From NCBI RefSeq assembly GCF_036226465.1, contig NZ_CP108476.1, positions 620,001 through 684,000 of the forward strand: a DNA stretch of 64,000 nucleotides, written 5' to 3'. Numbering within the stretch: the stretch's first letter is position 1; each line of letters starts with the position of its first letter. This document shows, piece after piece, positions 1 to 9,027 of the stretch. The stretch comes from Kitasatospora sp. NBC_01250. GTDB lineage: Bacteria > Actinomycetota > Actinomycetes > Streptomycetales > Streptomycetaceae. The notes beneath the pieces are model-generated. The model was not told where the DNA came from. It saw only the letters and a program-made list of their open reading frames with translations, and made no database searches. Made by a program: the position numbers and the translations under genes.

Positions 1-86
1 GGTGGCTGCCATGCGCCTGTTCTGACAGCGCCCGACAGCCGTCCGACGACCGCCCGACAGCCGCTTCACGACCGCCCCCGCACCGG

Positions 87-114
87 TCAGCCGACCTTGG
101 ATCAGCCGACCTTG
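87..114. repeat. 13-bp direct repeat at the 3' end of the deacetylase gene
   Basis: TCAGCCGACCTTG occurs at 87-99 and again at 102-114. The inner copy holds the stop codon and last codons of the polysaccharide deacetylase gene (minus strand), so the gene end has been locally duplicated. It looks like a replication-slippage product; no function is evident. Confidence 0.6.
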
Positions 115-1220
115 AAGCTGCGCACCTCGTCGTCCTGCTCGCTGCCCGGGGTCAGCGTGTTCTCGGCCACCCGGTGGGCGCAGTCGGCCCGGTCGTAGAG
201 CTGGATGCCGTGCCCGGTGTCGTCGCGCAGCGCGAACGCGGGCGCGCCCGCCCGGGCGTCCAGCGGTGCCACGACGTTGCGGCACTCGCCGGTCCGCAGG
301 CCGTCCACCGTCTGCGCGAGTTCCGCCGGGCCGGTGGCGGCGGCGCTGTGGTAGCGCAGCAGCACGCTGCCGGCGATCGCGGTGTCGGTGTCCTGGGCGG
401 CGCTGGGCAGCGGGTCGGCCCAGGGGCGGGGCTGCGCGGCGGGGCGGGCCGCGCTGTCCCGGTTGCGGTAGGACATGCCGGGCTTGAACTCGGTCGATCC
501 GAAGAGCTCCGGGACGGTGACCGGGGTGTAGCCGGCCCGGCGCAGGTTGCGGATGAGCTGCGGGACGGCGGCCAGGGTGTCGCGCTGGTTGTCGGTGTCG
601 TGCATCAGCACGACCGACCCGGCGCGCACCCCGGCCTCGGCGCGGCTGAGCACCTGGGCGGGATCGTGGTGGTACCAGTCGAGGCTGTCCAGGTCCCAGA
701 GCATCAGGGGGTGGCCGTAGGCCGCGACCTGCGCGCTCTGGTTGCCGTAGGGCGGGCGCACCAGGGTGGGACGGGTGCCGGTGATGTCGGCGATCGTCTT
801 CTCGGTGGCGGCCAGTTGGTCGTGCACCTGATCGGGTGTCAGCGCCCCGAGGTAGGGGTGCGTGTAGGTGTGGTTGCCGAGTGCGTGGCCCTCGGCGACC
901 TCGCGCTTGACCAACTGGGGCCGGTAGGCGGCCTCCTGGCCGACCAGGAAGAAGGTCGCCTTGGTGTGGGCGGCGGCGAGGTCGTCGAGCAGGGCGCCGG
1001 TCGCGGCCGACGGCCCGTCGTCGAAGGTCAGCGCCACGCAGGCGAGCCGCGCGCAGTCCGGAGCCGGTGGCGCGGCGCCGGCCGGTTCCTGGGCCGGGGC
1101 CAGCAGGGCCGCGCACAGGCAGACCAGCGTCGGCAGCGCCGCGGCCCCCAGTCGCCCGCCCGGCGTGGTCACGAGCGCCCGGCGGGCGGCTGAGCGGCGG
1201 ACGCGCGCGAGGCATGGCAT
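102..1220 (-). CDS. Secreted polysaccharide deacetylase (NodB domain)
   Basis: Predicted extracellular or cell-wall deacetylase of carbohydrate esterase family 4, removing N- or O-acetyl groups from peptidoglycan, chitin or xylan-like glycans with a divalent metal. The NodB motifs are all visible: TFDDGP, HTYTH (metal histidines), RPPYG, DLDSLDW and a late LMHD. A basic N-terminus followed by a hydrophobic stretch ending near AQEPAGA fits a signal peptide. About 150 residues after the NodB domain form an extra C-terminal module that I do not recognise. The start at 1220 is chosen because AAGGAAGA lies just upstream; a longer frame to 1283 exists but has no such site. Length is 372 residues. 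It is divergent from the benzoylformate decarboxylase gene and shows no functional link to it. Confidence 0.9.
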   Translation of the reverse strand: MPCLARVRRSAARRALVTTPGGRLGAAALPTLVCLCAALLAPAQEPAGAAPPAPDCARLACVALTFDDGPSAATGALLDDLAAAHTKATFFLVGQEAAYRPQLVKREVAEGHALGNHTYTHPYLGALTPDQVHDQLAATEKTIADITGTRPTLVRPPYGNQSAQVAAYGHPLMLWDLDSLDWYHHDPAQVLSRAEAGVRAGSVVLMHDTDNQRDTLAAVPQLIRNLRRAGYTPVTVPELFGSTEFKPGMSYRNRDSAARPAAQPRPWADPLPSAAQDTDTAIAGSVLLRYHSAAATGPAELAQTVDGLRTGECRNVVAPLDARAGAPAFALRDDTGHGIQLYDRADCAHRVAENTLTPGSEQDDEVRSFKVG

Positions 1221-1422
1221 GGGTCTTCTTCCTTCAACGGGAGCCGGGCCGGACGCCGGGCCGGGAGCTTCAGTCGTTTCCATCTGATCCGCTTATATGA
1301 CTTATTTCTTCCTTACTTCACCCGCATGCCCGATCCCGCCCGTCCGCCCACGGCGGGCCCTCTGGCGGACCGGGAGCACCGCGCGGGACCCTTGGGCCAT
1401 CGACCTCACGATGGGAGAAGCG

Positions 1423-3045
1423 ATGGAACCAGTGGCTTCGAAGTCGACCGTCCGCAGCGTGACCTACGACCTGCTGCGCACCCTCGGACTGACCACCGTC
1501 TTCGGCAACCCCGGTTCGACGGAACAGACCTTCCTCCAGGAGTTCCCCGCCGACTTCCGCTATGTGCTGGCCCTCCAGGAGGCCTCGGTCGTCGCGATGG
1601 CCGACGCCTTCGCCCAGGTCACCGGCCGCCCGGCGCTGGTCAACGTGCACTCCTCGGCGGGCCTGGGTAACGCGATGGGCAACCTGGTCACCGCCTACCA
1701 CGCCAACACCCCACTGATCGTCACCTCCGGTCAGCAGCACCGCGAGATGGTCATCGGCGATCCCTACCTGTGCAACCGCGAGGCCACCACGCTGCCCAGG
1801 CCGTGGGTGAAGTGGTCCTACGAGCCCGCGCGGGCCCAGGACGTACCCGACGCGTTCATGCGGGCCTACGCGACGGCCCTGCAGCCGCCGGCGGGGCCGG
1901 TCCACCTGTCGATCCCCCTCGACGACTGGAACCAGCCGCTGGCCGGCCCCGCCCGGCTGCGCACCGTGAGCGACCGGGTCACCCCCGACGAGCAGCGCCT
2001 GCGGCTGTTCGCCGACCGGATCTCGGCCAGCCGCCGCCCCGCCCTGGTCTTCGGACCGGAGGTGGACCGCAGCGGCGGCTGGGAGTCGGCGGTGGCCCTG
2101 GCGGAGCGGCTGCGGGCCGCCGTCTACGGGGCCCCGCTGCTGGACCGCGCCTCCTTCCCCGAGGACCACCCGCTCTTCCGCGGCCCCCTGGGCATCTCCA
2201 TCAAGGCCGTCGGCGACCGGCTGGCCGAGCACGACCTGGTCGTCGTGATCGGTGCCGAGGTCTTCCGCTACTACCCGTACGTCCCCGGCGAGTACCTCCC
2301 GGCCGGCACCCGGCTGCTGCACATCACCGCCGACCCCGAGGTCGCCGCGGCGGCGCGGATGGGCGACAGCCTGCTGGGCGACCCGAAGATCGCGATCGAC
2401 CGGCTCGTGGACCTGGTCGCCGACGGATCCGCGCGCACCGCCCCCGAGCCGATGGCGCGGCCCCGGACGCTGCCGCCGACCCCGAGCCGGCCGCTCACCC
2501 CGCCGGAGGTCTACGCCGCGCTCAGCAGGGTCAGGCCGCCGGACGCCGTGATCGTGAACGAGTCGACCTCCACGATGGCCCAGCAGCTGGAGTGGCTGCC
2601 GACCACCAGGCCCGGCTCCTTCTTCGCCACCGCGAGCGGCGGCATCGGCTGGGCCACTCCGGCGGCGGTGGGCGTGGCTCTGGGCGACCGGGCAAACGGC
2701 GTCTCCCGGCCCGTCGTCGGCCTCATCGGCGACGGCTCGTTCCAGTACTCCGTCCAGGCCGTCTGGACCGCCGCCCAGCACGAACTGCCGATCGTCTACG
2801 TGGTCATGCGGAACAAGGAGTACTCCATCCTCAAGTCCTTCGCAGAGCTGGAGGAGACCCCCGGGGTGCCCGGCCTCGACCTGCCCGGCATCGACATCGC
2901 CTCCGTGGCACGCGGCTTCGGCTGCCACGCCGTCGACATCGACACCACCGAGGACCTGGAACGCGAGTTCACCCGGGCCCTCACCTCCCGCACCACGACC
3001 GTCCTCGTGGTCGCCACCCGGCCCCAGCACGCCGCACTGTCCTGA
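1423..3045 (+). CDS. mdlC: Benzoylformate decarboxylase (ThDP-dependent)
   Basis: Decarboxylates benzoylformate or a ring-substituted analogue to the aryl aldehyde using thiamin diphosphate and Mg2+, in the cytoplasm. It resembles the Pseudomonas mandelate-pathway enzyme along its whole length: FGNPGST (Ser32, matching Ser26), LALQEAS (Glu53, the cofactor-activating Glu47), NVHSSAG (His76, matching His70), an AEHDLVVV segment at the position of His281, and C-terminal LPGIDIAS. The ThDP motif begins GDGSFQYS but ends MRNKEYS where the family usually has NN, so substrate preference may differ. Length is 540 residues (family about 528). The start at 1423 is chosen because GGAG lies five bases upstream; an in-frame ATG at 1411 overlaps that site. 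It is the first gene of a run with the flavoprotein and methyltransferase genes. Confidence 0.88.
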   Translation: MEPVASKSTVRSVTYDLLRTLGLTTVFGNPGSTEQTFLQEFPADFRYVLALQEASVVAMADAFAQVTGRPALVNVHSSAGLGNAMGNLVTAYHANTPLIVTSGQQHREMVIGDPYLCNREATTLPRPWVKWSYEPARAQDVPDAFMRAYATALQPPAGPVHLSIPLDDWNQPLAGPARLRTVSDRVTPDEQRLRLFADRISASRRPALVFGPEVDRSGGWESAVALAERLRAAVYGAPLLDRASFPEDHPLFRGPLGISIKAVGDRLAEHDLVVVIGAEVFRYYPYVPGEYLPAGTRLLHITADPEVAAAARMGDSLLGDPKIAIDRLVDLVADGSARTAPEPMARPRTLPPTPSRPLTPPEVYAALSRVRPPDAVIVNESTSTMAQQLEWLPTTRPGSFFATASGGIGWATPAAVGVALGDRANGVSRPVVGLIGDGSFQYSVQAVWTAAQHELPIVYVVMRNKEYSILKSFAELEETPGVPGLDLPGIDIASVARGFGCHAVDIDTTEDLEREFTRALTSRTTTVLVVATRPQHAALS

Positions 3046-3249
3046 ACGTCTGCCTGGCCGGCGTGCGGACTGGTCGATCATGGGACGTGAGCCTGCCAGC
3101 TGCCCCGGCTGAGATCAACAGCAGCCGCCCGGGCTAACCTCCGTCCCGGGAAGCCCAGTTCGATCCTGACCGACCATTCCGACCATGTCACATCCATACG
3201 GGTGAATCTCGGCATTTCGTGCATTTATCAGCGCTTACGATCGACTGCT

Positions 3250-4461
3250 ATGACAGAAAGTCGAAGCAGTGCAGCGGCCGAGCACACGGCCGACGTGGTG
3301 ATCCTGGGTGCCGGACCGGCCGGGCTGGTGCTCGCAAACCTGCTGCGGGCAGGCGGAGTCGACTGCGTCGTCCTGGAACGGGCCGACCGCGCGCACCTCG
3401 CGGCGCGGGCGCGCGCGGGGTTCCTGGCGGCGAACACGGTGCGGGTCCTGGAGCGGCACGGGCTGGCCGAGGGGCTGCGCTTACGCGGCCGGGAGCACGC
3501 CAGTTGCGAGTTCCGCACCGAGGACGGCCGGTTCCGGCTCGACTACGGCGGCCTCGGCCGCCAGGAGCCGCACACCGTCTATCCGCAACAGGACCTGGTG
3601 ACGGATCTGCTGACCCGGTACCTGGCCGACGGCGGACGGGTGTGCTTCGGGACCGAGGCGCTGGCCGTGCAGGACGCGGACAGCACACGGCCCACCGTCA
3701 CGGCCCGCACGGCCGACGGTCGACCGGTGACGTGGCGGGCCAGGTACGTGGCCGGCTGCGACGGGCGGCACGGTGCCGCGCGGCGGTCGCTGCCGCCCGG
3801 GGCGGTCCGCCGCTACCACCGCGACCACCAGGTCTCCTGGCTCGGCCTGCTCGCCGAGGCGCCGCCGAGCCTGGACGCGGTGGGCTATGCGGTGCACGAG
3901 CGCGGATTCGCCGGACACATGGCCCGCACCTCCGAGGTCACGCGCTACTACCTGCAGTGCGAGCGCGGGAGTTCGGCCGACGCGTGGCCCGAGGAGCGGA
4001 TCTGGGACGAGCTGGCGATACGCCTGCGCAGCGCGGACTACGGCCCGCTGCACCAGGGCCCGATCATCCAGCGCACCGTCGTCGACCTGGAGTCCGACGT
4101 CCTCGAACCGCTGTGCCACGGTGCGCTGTTCCTCGCGGGGGACGCCGCCAGCCTGCTCAGCCCCTCCGCCGCCAAGGGGGCGAACCTCGCCGTGCTGGAG
4201 GCCGAACTCCTGGCCGACGCCCTGATCGACGCCCTCCGCCACGGCGACTACGCAGGGCTCGCCCACTACTCGGCACGCTGCCTGGCCCACATCTGGCGCG
4301 CGCAGGAGTTCTCGCACTGGATGATCCGGCTGCTGCACACCGCACCCGAGGCGCACGAGGCGGCGTCGTTCGACAACTCCCTGCGGCGCTCCCGCCTCGC
4401 CTCCCTGCGCACCTCGCGCAGCCAGCAGGACTGGTTCGCCGAACAGTACGTCGGCGTGTGA
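3250..4461 (+). CDS. FAD aromatic monooxygenase, 4-hydroxybenzoate 3-hydroxylase-like
   Basis: Group A flavin monooxygenase resembling PobA, which adds a hydroxyl ortho to a phenol using NAD(P)H and O2. Visible parts are the N-terminal FAD motif GAGPAGLVLANLL (about residues 19-31), an ARARAGFLAANT segment at the place of the PobA RIRAG motif, VAGCDGRHGAAR in the middle, and GDAASLLSPSAAKGANLA near residue 297. In PobA that last motif has His after GDAA; here it is Ser, so the substrate may differ. Length is 403 residues, close to PobA. There is no ribosome site before ATG 3250, but TACGAT at 3236-3241 fits a leaderless -10 box. Codon 78 (3481-3483) is TTA, implying dependence on the bldA tRNA. 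Context suggests it acts on a product of the upstream decarboxylase route. Confidence 0.82.
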   Translation: MTESRSSAAAEHTADVVILGAGPAGLVLANLLRAGGVDCVVLERADRAHLAARARAGFLAANTVRVLERHGLAEGLRLRGREHASCEFRTEDGRFRLDYGGLGRQEPHTVYPQQDLVTDLLTRYLADGGRVCFGTEALAVQDADSTRPTVTARTADGRPVTWRARYVAGCDGRHGAARRSLPPGAVRRYHRDHQVSWLGLLAEAPPSLDAVGYAVHERGFAGHMARTSEVTRYYLQCERGSSADAWPEERIWDELAIRLRSADYGPLHQGPIIQRTVVDLESDVLEPLCHGALFLAGDAASLLSPSAAKGANLAVLEAELLADALIDALRHGDYAGLAHYSARCLAHIWRAQEFSHWMIRLLHTAPEAHEAASFDNSLRRSRLASLRTSRSQQDWFAEQYVGV

Positions 4462-4577
4462 GAACCGTCGGCGGCTGAACCACCGGCAGGTGGGAACCGT
4501 CGACCCATGAGAGCCCTGCCACCCAGCTACCGCATGCGAACTATGCTACCCCGCCAATGAATTGAGGATCCCCCACG

Positions 4578-6338
4578 ATGGTGACGACGATCCCGAGCGA
4601 GCCGACGACGATCCCCGGTGACGCGGCGCGCTTAACTTCGGCCGTGGACTTCGTCCGGGAGCAGGACACCGCCACGCTGCTGCCGCTCCTGCTGCCCGGA
4701 CTCGACGGCCCGGAGCTGCGGGCCCTGGTGGAGCGCTGCCGCTTCTCGCACGCGGCCCTGCTCCTCTTCCCCGCCGACCCGCAGGAGCTGCGCACCCGAC
4801 TGGCCGACTGCGGACTGGATCCGGCGGTGCAACCGCAGCCCAGCGTCGTCGTCCGGGAGCGGCTGGCCGCCCGGCACCGGCGCGACGCCGCCGAGCTCGA
4901 CGTCCACATCCTGCGGCCCCCGGTGCTCGGCCTGGACGGGGTGCAGCGCACGGTCGAGATCTTCACGCTGACCGTGCCGCCGGGATCGCCGCTGACCCCG
5001 ATCGCCGAGCAGGAGCGCCGGTGGCAGCACGAGGCGCACCTCGCCTTCGACATCGAGCAGCCGGATCCGCTGGTGCTCCGCGGCCTGTGCGCGATCCTGG
5101 CGCGGCACGGCGCGCGCCCCGACGGCGGCGGCTACAACCGGCACGAGGACGGCACGGTGCTCTACTTCACCGCACCCGCCGACTCGAAGGCCGGGTACCG
5201 GCGGGTCGAGCTCTACCTGCACGGCGACCACCGCGACGTCCTCGCCTCCCATCTGGCGGAGTTCCGCGCGACCCAGCCCGCCGAAACGCTTCTTCGCCTG
5301 CTGACCGGGGCGTGGGCGACCCAGGCGCTGGCCGTCTTCGCCGAACTGCGGGTCCCCGACGCCTTGGACACCCGCACCGCGACCGGCGCCGAGGCGCTGG
5401 CCCGGGAGGTCGGCGCCGACCCGGAGAGCCTGGCGCGCCTGCTGCGCTACCTCACCATGCTGGGGGCGGTGACCGCGGACCACGACGGCTTCCGGCTCAC
5501 CGAGCTGGGCGCGCTGCTCCGCGCGGACTCCGCCGGTTCGATGCGCCCGCTGGCCCTGATGTACGGCGGGCCGTTCTACCGGTCCTTCGCCCACCTCGCA
5601 CACACCGTGCGCACCGGGGAGACGGCCTTCGACCACCTCTTCGGCGAGAACCACTTCGACCACTTCGCCCGCGACCCCGAACTCGCCCCGCTCTTCGACC
5701 AGTCCATGGCCGCGAGTTCGCGGATGTTCGAGCCGCTGACCACCCACCCGGTGGTCACGGCCGCTAGCGCGGCGCCCGCTCCCGGGACCGTGGTCGACGT
5801 CGCGGGCGGCAACGGCGAACTGCTCGCCCGCCTGCTGACCGCGCACCCGCGTCTGAACGGTGTGCTGCTCGAACGCCCGCACGTGGTCGAGGCCGCTCGC
5901 CGCTCCCTGGCGGCGGCCGGCTGCGGCGAGCGGTGCGAGTACCTGGTCGGCGACTTCGCCGACGTGCCGGCGGGCGGCGATCTGTACCTCCTCTCCCGGG
6001 TGCTGCACGACTGGGACGACGACCGCTGCCGCGAGATCCTGCGCCACCTCGCCCGTGCGATGCCGGCCCACGCCGACCTGCTCATCGTCGAGCGCGTGCT
6101 GCCCGCCGACGACTCGCCCTCACTGGCCGTCCCGTGGGACCTGCACATGATGTGCAACGTCGGAGGCCGCGAACGCCGCACCGACCACTACGCCCGGCTG
6201 CTCGCCGAGGCGGGGCTCACCCTGGTGGGCCGGTCGCCGCTGCCGCTGGACGCCAGCGTGCTGCACGCCCGCAAGGCCGGCGACGAGACCGCCGAGGTGC
6301 CGCGCCAACTGCCGCTGCCCGGCGGCCGGGAGGCGTGA
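4578..6338 (+). CDS. Two-part O-methyltransferase with an unrecognised N-terminal half
   Basis: The C-terminal 370 residues are a plant-type/RdmB-class SAM-dependent O-methyltransferase: a winged-helix dimerisation part (LLRLLTGAWATQALAVFAELRVPD onward, from about residue 235), then VVDVAGGNGELLARLL (SAM site, near 405) and LSRVLHDWDDDRCREIL (near 475), where this class keeps its catalytic His (HDWDD). The first 210-220 residues are extra; this class is usually about 340 residues and this protein is 586. I do not recognise the extra part. Codon 19 (4632-4634) is TTA, as in the gene upstream, so both should be bldA-dependent. A GAGGA lies nine bases before the ATG. It likely methylates a phenolic hydroxyl made by the preceding monooxygenase. 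An inverted repeat terminator follows at 6375. Confidence 0.82.
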   Translation: MVTTIPSEPTTIPGDAARLTSAVDFVREQDTATLLPLLLPGLDGPELRALVERCRFSHAALLLFPADPQELRTRLADCGLDPAVQPQPSVVVRERLAARHRRDAAELDVHILRPPVLGLDGVQRTVEIFTLTVPPGSPLTPIAEQERRWQHEAHLAFDIEQPDPLVLRGLCAILARHGARPDGGGYNRHEDGTVLYFTAPADSKAGYRRVELYLHGDHRDVLASHLAEFRATQPAETLLRLLTGAWATQALAVFAELRVPDALDTRTATGAEALAREVGADPESLARLLRYLTMLGAVTADHDGFRLTELGALLRADSAGSMRPLALMYGGPFYRSFAHLAHTVRTGETAFDHLFGENHFDHFARDPELAPLFDQSMAASSRMFEPLTTHPVVTAASAAPAPGTVVDVAGGNGELLARLLTAHPRLNGVLLERPHVVEAARRSLAAAGCGERCEYLVGDFADVPAGGDLYLLSRVLHDWDDDRCREILRHLARAMPAHADLLIVERVLPADDSPSLAVPWDLHMMCNVGGRERRTDHYARLLAEAGLTLVGRSPLPLDASVLHARKAGDETAEVPRQLPLPGGREA

Positions 6339-6374
6339 GCGCGGCAGCCTCCTGAGTCATCGGCCCCCGGTCAC

Positions 6375-6402
6375 CGGCGGCCCGGCCGGTGCCGGGCCGC
6401 CG
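6375..6402. terminator. Perfect 12-bp GC stem between convergent genes
   Basis: CGGCGGCCCGGC pairs exactly with its complement at 6391-6402 around a 4-base loop. It lies between the stop of the methyltransferase gene and the end of the convergent HD-protein gene, so it probably serves as a bidirectional terminator. There is no T-run, as is usual in this group. Confidence 0.6.
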
Positions 6403-6429
6403 ATCGGGTGAAGCCGTCCCGCCCGCCGC

Positions 6430-7101
6430 TCACTCCGGCCACGGCGAGTCGAGGATGGTGCGCACGAAGTCGCCGCGCTCGAAGCCGGGCACCCGGTGCG
6501 CCAGCACGTCCGCCTTGACGTTGCCGAAGGTGGTCTCCGGCTTGTGCCGCACTCCTTCGGTGAAGGCCGCGAGGATCTGCTCCTTGAAGCCCGGCCGCGG
6601 GTGCAGCGCGGTGACGGCCGCGCGGTCGGCCTCGCCGATGTCCGTGTAGCCGATGCCCAGCACGTCGTACTCGACGCCGGCGGTCACCAGCGCGACCTCG
6701 GGCTCCATGAACTGCGGGATCCCGGGCGTGGTGTGCAGCGCGATCGCGGTCCACACCCGGCGCACGCTGTCCTCGGGGACCCCGTGCCCCTGGAGGAACC
6801 GGCGCGCCTCGTCCGCGCCGTCCACCTCGAACCGCCGCCCGTCGGTGCGGAACCGCTCGCCGAGCCCGAGGTCGTGGAACATCGCGGCGATGTACAGCAG
6901 TTCGGGATCGTAGCTCAGGTCCCTGTTGTGGCCCTGCAGGGCTCCGAAGCAGTACACCCGGCGCGAGTGGTGGTAGATCAGATCACTCGTCGCCTCCCGC
7001 ACCAGTTCGGTCGCCTCACGGGCGAGCTTGGTGTCCGGCACGCTCACCGGACCGACGGACAACGCATCCATGGCACCCGTCCCAGGTAGTCGCCAACCCA
7101 T
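6430..7101 (-). CDS. HD-domain hydrolase, cyanamide hydratase-like
   Basis: Metal-dependent HD-superfamily hydrolase. The HD signature is present as HSRRVYCFG, then AAMFHDLGL with the HD pair, and later TAIALHTTPG; this spacing and the opening HSRRVY resemble fungal cyanamide hydratase-type HD proteins. The substrate is not known; hydration of a small nitrile or cyanamide-like compound is a guess from family resemblance. Length is 223 residues. The start at 7101 is preceded by GAGG at seven bases; a shorter start at 7071 (MDALSVG) is possible. The exporter gene lies 131 bases upstream on the same strand, so the two may be co-transcribed and act in self-protection or clearance for the adjacent aromatic cluster. 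Confidence 0.7.
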   Translation of the reverse strand: MGWRLPGTGAMDALSVGPVSVPDTKLAREATELVREATSDLIYHHSRRVYCFGALQGHNRDLSYDPELLYIAAMFHDLGLGERFRTDGRRFEVDGADEARRFLQGHGVPEDSVRRVWTAIALHTTPGIPQFMEPEVALVTAGVEYDVLGIGYTDIGEADRAAVTALHPRPGFKEQILAAFTEGVRHKPETTFGNVKADVLAHRVPGFERGDFVRTILDSPWPE

Positions 7102-7232
7102 CACGTCGCCTCGGCGACACTCCCAGCTTCCCCCGGCCGCCGGAGCCCTGCCATGTCCAGCCGGCCATCACAGCCACACATCCGGACACGCGGCTGCCGG
7201 CCATCGGGTCGTCGACCGGTCCCTGCCCCGGC

Positions 7233-8810
7233 CTAGGATTTGTCCGGCTCGCGCCCGGCCGACAGGTCCGCCTGCTGCTCGGCGGCGGTCTCGGCCTGCA
7301 CGCCCGCACGCAGGCCGACGATCGCCACCACGGCGGCCACGGCCATGATGACCGCCATCCAGTAGAAGACCGTCTGGGTGGCATGGGCGAAGTCGACCCG
7401 GAAGAACTGCGGGATGTTCGCGGCACCCCCGCTCCCGCTCCCGCCGCTCTGCGCCTGGACCTGGGAGAGGTGGGCGGCGGTGGAGACCGCCTGCGCGTGC
7501 GGCACGCCCTGGGCGACCAGGGAGTCGGTCAGCCGCGAGCGCAGTTCGGTGACCAGGACGGTGCCCAGCACGGCCAGTCCCAGACTCGCGGCGTAGTTGC
7601 GGACCGTCTGGGTGATGCCGGTCGCCTCGCCGTAGGACAGCCGCGAGGCGCGGTTGACCGCGTCCGTGCTGGCCGGGGTCAGCATGAAGCCCATGCCCGC
7701 GCCGGCCAGCACGATGTCCCACTGCTGCGCGCTGAAGCGCAGCGTGGTGGCGTCGCCCGCCCACAGGTAGAACCCGACCGCGGCCAGGACGCAGCCGATC
7801 ACCACCGGCCGCTTCGCGCCGTCCCGGTCCAGCATCCGGCCACCGATCTGCGAGGCGATCACGAAGCCGATGAAGAAGTAGAGCAGGAAGATGCCGGCGT
7901 TCGAGGAGGAGTCGCCCAGCGCGATCTGCGCGTACTCACTGGAGAAGAAGAACACCGGGACGAAGACCAGCATCGAGATGCCCAGCACCAGGTTCTGCAC
8001 GGAGAACGCGCGGATGCGGAAGATGTCCACCTGGATCAGCGGTGAGGCGGTGCGCTTCTCGACGAGCGCGAAGACGACCAGCAGCAGGACACCGGCCGCG
8101 ATGCAGAGCCCGATCGCGGGGTTCGACCAGCCCCAGACCTGCGACTGCTGGAACCCGAAGACGCTCAGCGCGACACCGCTGGCGATCAGGGCCAGGCCCC
8201 GGTAGTCCATGGGCGCCGGCCGGCTCTCCGTGACCGGCTTGGAGATCGCGATCAGCAGCAGGGCGATCGCCGCCACCGGCAGGTTCACCCAGAAGATGGC
8301 CCGCCAGGTCCATTCGGTCAGATAGCCGCCGAGCACCGGTCCGATCGCGGTCAGCCCGCCCGCGATGCCGAAGAACAGGGCGAGCGCCCGCCCGCGCTCG
8401 CGCAGCGCGAAGTTCTGCACCACGATCGCCAGCGCCGCCGGGAACATGATGGCGCCACCGAAGCCCTGGACGGCGCGGAAGGCGACCAGCCACGCCTCGG
8501 CCAGGCTCCCGGTGGGGGTGAAGCCGCAGCAGGCCGAGGCGCCCGCGAAGATCAGCACCCCGAGCACCACCATCTTGCGGTGACCGACGGTGTCGGCGAG
8601 CCGGCCGCCGAAGGCGAAGAAGGCCGCCAGGGTGAGCAGGTAGGAGTTGACCGCCCACTGCACCCCGGTGCTCGTCAGCTTCAACTCGTGCTGGATGTTC
8701 GGGACGGCGATCGACACGATGGTCTGGTCGATGAAGGTCATCGCGACGGCGAAGATCATCGCCGCCAGCACCAGGTAGCGCGAGGATCCAGTGGCGGGAG
8801 CAGTGCTCAC
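7233..8810 (-). CDS. MFS multidrug exporter, DHA2 (EmrB/QacA) family
   Basis: Proton-driven drug efflux pump of the inner membrane with about 14 membrane spans. It has the DHA2 opening AVAMTFIDQTIVSIAVPNIQ, an A-type loop GRLADTVGHRKM, and motif C-like GIAGGLTAIGPVLGGYLTE. The GTG start at 8810 is chosen because GGAGGGAAGAG sits just upstream; in-frame codons continue to 8927, but those overlap the repeat-element flank. Length is 525 residues. A palindromic repeat element lies about 120 bases upstream with a possible -10 box (TAGCAT) facing this gene. The HD hydrolase gene lies downstream on the same strand. Export of the product of the nearby aromatic pathway is a reasonable guess. Confidence 0.88.
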   Translation of the reverse strand: MSTAPATGSSRYLVLAAMIFAVAMTFIDQTIVSIAVPNIQHELKLTSTGVQWAVNSYLLTLAAFFAFGGRLADTVGHRKMVVLGVLIFAGASACCGFTPTGSLAEAWLVAFRAVQGFGGAIMFPAALAIVVQNFALRERGRALALFFGIAGGLTAIGPVLGGYLTEWTWRAIFWVNLPVAAIALLLIAISKPVTESRPAPMDYRGLALIASGVALSVFGFQQSQVWGWSNPAIGLCIAAGVLLLVVFALVEKRTASPLIQVDIFRIRAFSVQNLVLGISMLVFVPVFFFSSEYAQIALGDSSSNAGIFLLYFFIGFVIASQIGGRMLDRDGAKRPVVIGCVLAAVGFYLWAGDATTLRFSAQQWDIVLAGAGMGFMLTPASTDAVNRASRLSYGEATGITQTVRNYAASLGLAVLGTVLVTELRSRLTDSLVAQGVPHAQAVSTAAHLSQVQAQSGGSGSGGAANIPQFFRVDFAHATQTVFYWMAVIMAVAAVVAIVGLRAGVQAETAAEQQADLSAGREPDKS

Positions 8811-8930
8811 GGTTCGCTCTTCCCTCCGGGGTGCACCCGCCGCCGGCCGGCGGCGGATCACCTGTGGGGCGGGCCCGTCCCGGGGGGAAGCGGGCACGGT
8901 TCCTGCCGTTCGTTCGGCGGCTCTCATGCT

Positions 8931-8984
8931 AGTGCCGTGTCAGGCAACCTTCACCCCGTCGCAAAGGCTGCCTGACGCGGCACT
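8931..8984 (-). repeat. Palindromic element, copy A (promoter-proximal)
   Basis: Two 21-base arms (8931-8951 and 8964-8984) pair with two mismatches, both compatible with G-U pairing, around a 12-base loop containing CCCCGTCGCA. A second copy stands at 19064-19117. Outside the palindrome the two copies also share the flank GGCACTAGCATGAG followed by GCC, read toward the downstream gene. Here that flank faces the exporter gene at 8810. TAGCAT fits a TANNNT -10 box, so the element may supply or reshape the promoter. It has no coding capacity. Confidence 0.75.
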
Positions 8985-9027
8985 GGCGACCGGCCCAGGG
9001 CGACGCCTGACGGAGCATCGCGGGCGG

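Noticed and set aside
1318..3081. Long minus-strand open frame opposite mdlC
   Set aside because: It mirrors the decarboxylase codons, has no family resemblance and an implausible Gly/Arg/Asp composition; an antisense shadow common in high-GC DNA.
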